NCBI GenBank assembly: GCA_028703175.1
Contig: JAQVNJ010000063.1
Coordinates: 1-33,106, forward strand
Length of the DNA: 33,106 nucleotides
Reading direction: 5' to 3'
From: JAAYCB01 sp012744395
GTDB taxonomy: Bacteria > Planctomycetota > Planctomycetia > Pirellulales > Thermoguttaceae
In this document: positions 30,894 through 33,106 of the stretch, in pieces
Layout: each line of letters opens with the position of its first letter
Position numbering within the stretch: the stretch's first letter is position 1
Made by a program: the position numbers and the translations under genes
The notes under the pieces: model-generated
What the model was told of the DNA's origin: nothing
The model's input: the letters and a program-made list of their open reading frames with translations, nothing else
Database searches by the model: none

Positions 30894-32084
30894 ATGCAAC
30901 CTCGAGATTTGCCGATGACCGACGTGAATACCAGCCAGCAACGGCTCGCATCGCTGGACGCGATGCGGGGCTTCGTGATGTTCCTGCTGCTCGGCGGCGG
31001 AGAGATCGGCCACGCGGGGTTCCTCAGCGCGCTGCTGGCCGCGATGGATCAGCCCTGGGCCCAGACGCTCTACCACCAGCTTCAATATTCCCGCTGGGGC
31101 GACGCGTTCCACGTCAAGGACTTGATCCGCCCGCTGTTCATCTTCGTCGTCGGCGCGGCGATGCCCTATTCGTTCGGCAAACGGCTGAGCCTCGGCCACA
31201 GCATGCGAAAGATACACGCCCACGTGCTCCAGCGCGTGGCGATCCTGTTTCTCCTGGGCACGATCGCCGGCGGGCACTTGCTCGCCTTGGACCGCTCGAA
31301 GTTCTTCTTGGTGAACAACGTTCTCCAGGAGATCGCCATCGGCTACCTGGTGGCTTCGCTGCTGCTGTTGAACTTCCGCGTCCGGGGCCAGTTGGCCGCG
31401 CTGGCCGGGCTGCTGCTGGGCTACTGGGCCCTGATCATGCTGGTGCCCGTGCCCGGCCACGGCGCCGGCATCATCACCCCCGAGGTGAATCTCCCCCGTT
31501 ATGTCGACGACCTCGTCCTCGGCTCATTGCGCCCCGTGAAATGGTCCTTCACCTGGACGCTCAGCCTCCCCCTGGCTTCCAGTTGCATCGTGTTGCTGGG
31601 CGCCCTGGGCGGACAACTGCTGAAGTCGACGAAAAGCTGCTGGGCCAAGCTCGCCTGGCTCGTCTTCGGCGGATTGTCATGCCTCGTGCTGGGCCTTGTC
31701 TGGAGTCGTTGGTATCCAATCGTCGTGAGCATCACGACCGGTTCGTGGGTGCTGCTTGTGGGGGCCGTCGGCTGGGGGCTGCTGGCGCTGTTCTACCTGG
31801 TGACCGATGTCTGGGGCTTCCGCAAGTCGGCATTCTTCTTCGTGGTCATCGGCAGCAACTCGATCGCCGTATACATGGCCGCGCACCTGTTCGATTTCCG
31901 CAATATCGGCAATATCTTCGTCAAGGGCTGGACCACCAATCACTATGTCGGCGTCAACGATGGCGTCTGCGGTTGGATCGGTCCGGGGCCGTGGAGCAAC
32001 TTCGTCGAAGCACTGGCCGCCTTCGCCGTGATTTGGCTGATCCTGTTATGGATGTACCGCACGAAGACGTTCATCAAGGTTTAA
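30894..32084 (+). CDS. HGSNAT/DUF5009-like multi-pass membrane acyltransferase
   Basis: 396 residues from the ATG at 30894 (GGAAGGA upstream, spacing 12 nt); an ATG at 30915 is an alternative. About ten hydrophobic helices are visible. The opening LASLDAMRGFVMFLLLGGGE is the hallmark of the heparan-alpha-glucosaminide N-acetyltransferase / DUF5009 family. DLIRPLFIFVVGAAMPYSFGKR and FFLVNNVLQEIAIGYLVASLLLL follow in the expected order. Human HGSNAT passes acetyl groups from cytosolic acetyl-CoA across the membrane to glucosamine. Bacterial members are linked to amino-sugar uptake or modification, but their chemistry is mostly untested. The next gene encodes a DUF4838 glycan protein, which supports a role in amino-sugar polymer use. 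Confidence 0.85.
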   Translation: MQPRDLPMTDVNTSQQRLASLDAMRGFVMFLLLGGGEIGHAGFLSALLAAMDQPWAQTLYHQLQYSRWGDAFHVKDLIRPLFIFVVGAAMPYSFGKRLSLGHSMRKIHAHVLQRVAILFLLGTIAGGHLLALDRSKFFLVNNVLQEIAIGYLVASLLLLNFRVRGQLAALAGLLLGYWALIMLVPVPGHGAGIITPEVNLPRYVDDLVLGSLRPVKWSFTWTLSLPLASSCIVLLGALGGQLLKSTKSCWAKLAWLVFGGLSCLVLGLVWSRWYPIVVSITTGSWVLLVGAVGWGLLALFYLVTDVWGFRKSAFFFVVIGSNSIAVYMAAHLFDFRNIGNIFVKGWTTNHYVGVNDGVCGWIGPGPWSNFVEALAAFAVIWLILLWMYRTKTFIKV

Positions 32085-32178
32085 CAGAGGCCGTTGGCGG
32101 CAACGCAACGGGATGATGGTTATGCAAGCCGGGCGCCGTTGAGCACACCGCACGGCTGCGCAACCGGCACGAAGACTC

Positions 32179-32296
32179 TTTGACTGCCAAAAGGAGACAT
32201 CATGGGCACGTCGTTCTGGCCGTGGCGGCTCCTCATGTTTGACTGCCAAAAGGAGACATCATGGGCACGTCGTTCTGGCCGTGGCGGCTCCTCGTG
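32179..32296. repeat. 59-bp tandem duplication covering ribosome-binding site and start codon
   Basis: The stretch 32179-32237 is repeated at 32238-32296 with a single difference (A at 32235, G at 32294). Each copy has the ribosome-binding site AAAAGGAG followed by an ATG (32202 and 32261). The period is not a multiple of three, so only the second ATG is in frame with the DUF4838 gene. The first opens a 78-codon frame that ends at 32438 inside that gene. Confidence 0.95.
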
Positions 32297-33106
32297 GCTG
32301 CCGCCTTGTCATCAGGTTGGCTGGCTTCCGCAGGCCTCGGTGGGCCGTTCGAGCTGGTCCGCGACGGAGCACCACAAGCGACGATCGTTCTCGACAAGGC
32401 GCCCTCGCGGGCGGCTCAGCTTGCGGCGCTTGAGTTGAACTGCCACATCGAGAAGATCACCGGCGCCACGTTGCCGATCGTGGACGACCAACGGGCCGCC
32501 GCCGGGCGGCGGATTCTCGTCGGGGCAAGCCGCGCCACCGAAGAGCTCGGCCTGCGGAACGAGCAGCTTGAGCCCCAGGAGTACCTGATCCGGTTCCTGC
32601 CCGACACGCTGGTGCTCATCGGCCGTGACAAGGAGGACGACAAGCAGGCGCTGGACTATGCCGATCCCGCCACCTTTCCCGGGCGGTTCGACGACCAGGC
32701 TACGTGCTATGCGGTTTACGATTTCCTGGAGCGTTTCTGCGGCGTCCGCTGGTATCTGCCCACGGACGTGGGGCTGGTCTGCCCGCGGACAAGGACGCTT
32801 TCCGTCAGCGGCCAGGATGTGCGCCGCGCCCCGGCCATGAAGTACCGCGAGCTGTATCGTGCCGCCGATGTGCCGGCGAGCTTGAGCGACGTGCCGGGGC
32901 CTCGCCTGGCGGAGCGCGAAGGCCGGCTGTTCGTCCATCGCCAGCGACTGGCCGGCGTCCAGGCCTACGCCTGCAATCACGCTTTCTACGGCTACTATAA
33001 CCAGTATCTGAAGAGCCATCCGGAGTGGTTCGCCAAGGGCTATGACCAGGACATGCCCGCGGAAATGCGCAAGAATCTCGGCGTCCTGGGCCGGCAGTGC
33101 CTGCCC
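32261..33106 (+). CDS. DUF4838 glycan-active protein, partial (3' end outside the window)
   Basis: 282 residues visible; the frame is open to the last base. The start is the second ATG of the 59-bp duplication, because it opens directly into a signal peptide (LLVAAALSSGWLASAG) and then into recognisable domain sequence. The first part (about 30-165) is a GH67/GH20 N-terminal-like alpha/beta domain: ATIVLDKAPSRAAQLAALEL, RRILVGASRATEELGL, DTLVLIGRDKED and AVYDFLERFCGVRWYLPTD. APAMKYRELY begins the DUF4838/TIM-barrel part, with HAFYGYYNQYLKSHPEWFA typical of the family. Family members are exported and tied to complex glycan use; the activity is unproven. It follows the HGSNAT-like gene by 176 bp. 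Confidence 0.87.
   Translation, partial: MGTSFWPWRLLVAAALSSGWLASAGLGGPFELVRDGAPQATIVLDKAPSRAAQLAALELNCHIEKITGATLPIVDDQRAAAGRRILVGASRATEELGLRNEQLEPQEYLIRFLPDTLVLIGRDKEDDKQALDYADPATFPGRFDDQATCYAVYDFLERFCGVRWYLPTDVGLVCPRTRTLSVSGQDVRRAPAMKYRELYRAADVPASLSDVPGPRLAEREGRLFVHRQRLAGVQAYACNHAFYGYYNQYLKSHPEWFAKGYDQDMPAEMRKNLGVLGRQCLP

Noticed and set aside
32202..32438. 78-codon frame from the first ATG of the duplication as the start of the last gene
   Set aside because: It is out of frame with the DUF4838 domain sequence and stops at 32438. Only the second ATG (32261) opens the domain frame. It is kept only as a possible leader peptide.
1..33106. CRISPR array, tRNA, rRNA, insertion sequence or prophage
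   Set aside because: No regularly spaced repeats, no cloverleaf sequence, no transposase or phage gene was recognised anywhere in the window.

Overview
The window is a GC-rich, densely coding bacterial segment that looks like a planctomycete, probably of the Pirellulales type. This is an inference from its gene families: a DUF1559 pseudopilin-like protein with an N-terminal methylation motif, small carboxypeptidase-regulatory-like lipoproteins, exported PQQ-type propellers, a formylglycine sulfatase, a DUF4838 protein, a giant secretin and many secreted glycan-active enzymes. I see no rRNA, tRNA, CRISPR array, transposase or prophage gene.

Layout. 1-4857: an exported beta-propeller protein (-), an exported SAM-methyltransferase-fold protein (+), and a tight minus-strand operon of esterase, CxxC mini-thioredoxin and Tat-exported flavodoxin. 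5333-11726: a plus-strand respiratory cluster behind a near-consensus promoter. It encodes a tetraheme cytochrome, a Tat-exported four-cluster ferredoxin, a NrfD/DsrP-type quinol-interacting membrane subunit, an octaheme cytochrome of the hydroxylamine oxidoreductase (HAO) family, a DUF438-hemerythrin-PAS sensor and a MarC-type membrane protein. 11776-20064: polymer and sulfate/phosphate hydrolases (sulfatase, alkaline-phosphatase-fold enzyme, LamG-LamG-GH32-like protein, GH42-like TIM barrel), with a MITE-like inverted repeat and a relic of a truncated Tat gene. 20107-27885: an envelope block with a proline-rich lipoprotein, a secretin of about 1330 residues, a divergent DUF1559 pseudopilin-like protein and a small lipoprotein. 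28185-33106: a beta-CASP RNase, a methyltransferase, an HGSNAT/DUF5009-like membrane acyltransferase and the 5' part of a DUF4838 glycan enzyme whose start lies in a 59-bp tandem duplication.

How the genes may work together. In the respiratory cluster, NrfD would oxidise menaquinol and pass electrons through the iron-sulfur protein and the tetraheme cytochrome to the periplasmic octaheme enzyme. This would be a Nrf-like quinol chain ending in an HAO-fold enzyme rather than NrfA, with nitrite, NO or hydroxylamine as likely substrates. The hemerythrin-PAS protein beside it could sense NO or oxygen. The glycan-active genes fit growth on sulfated or amino-sugar-containing polysaccharides.

The most notable findings are the NrfCD plus octaheme HAO module, two copies of a palindromic repeat whose differences preserve base pairing, the inverted repeat that carries the sulfatase promoter, the relic gene start at 13680, and the start-codon duplication at 32179-32296.
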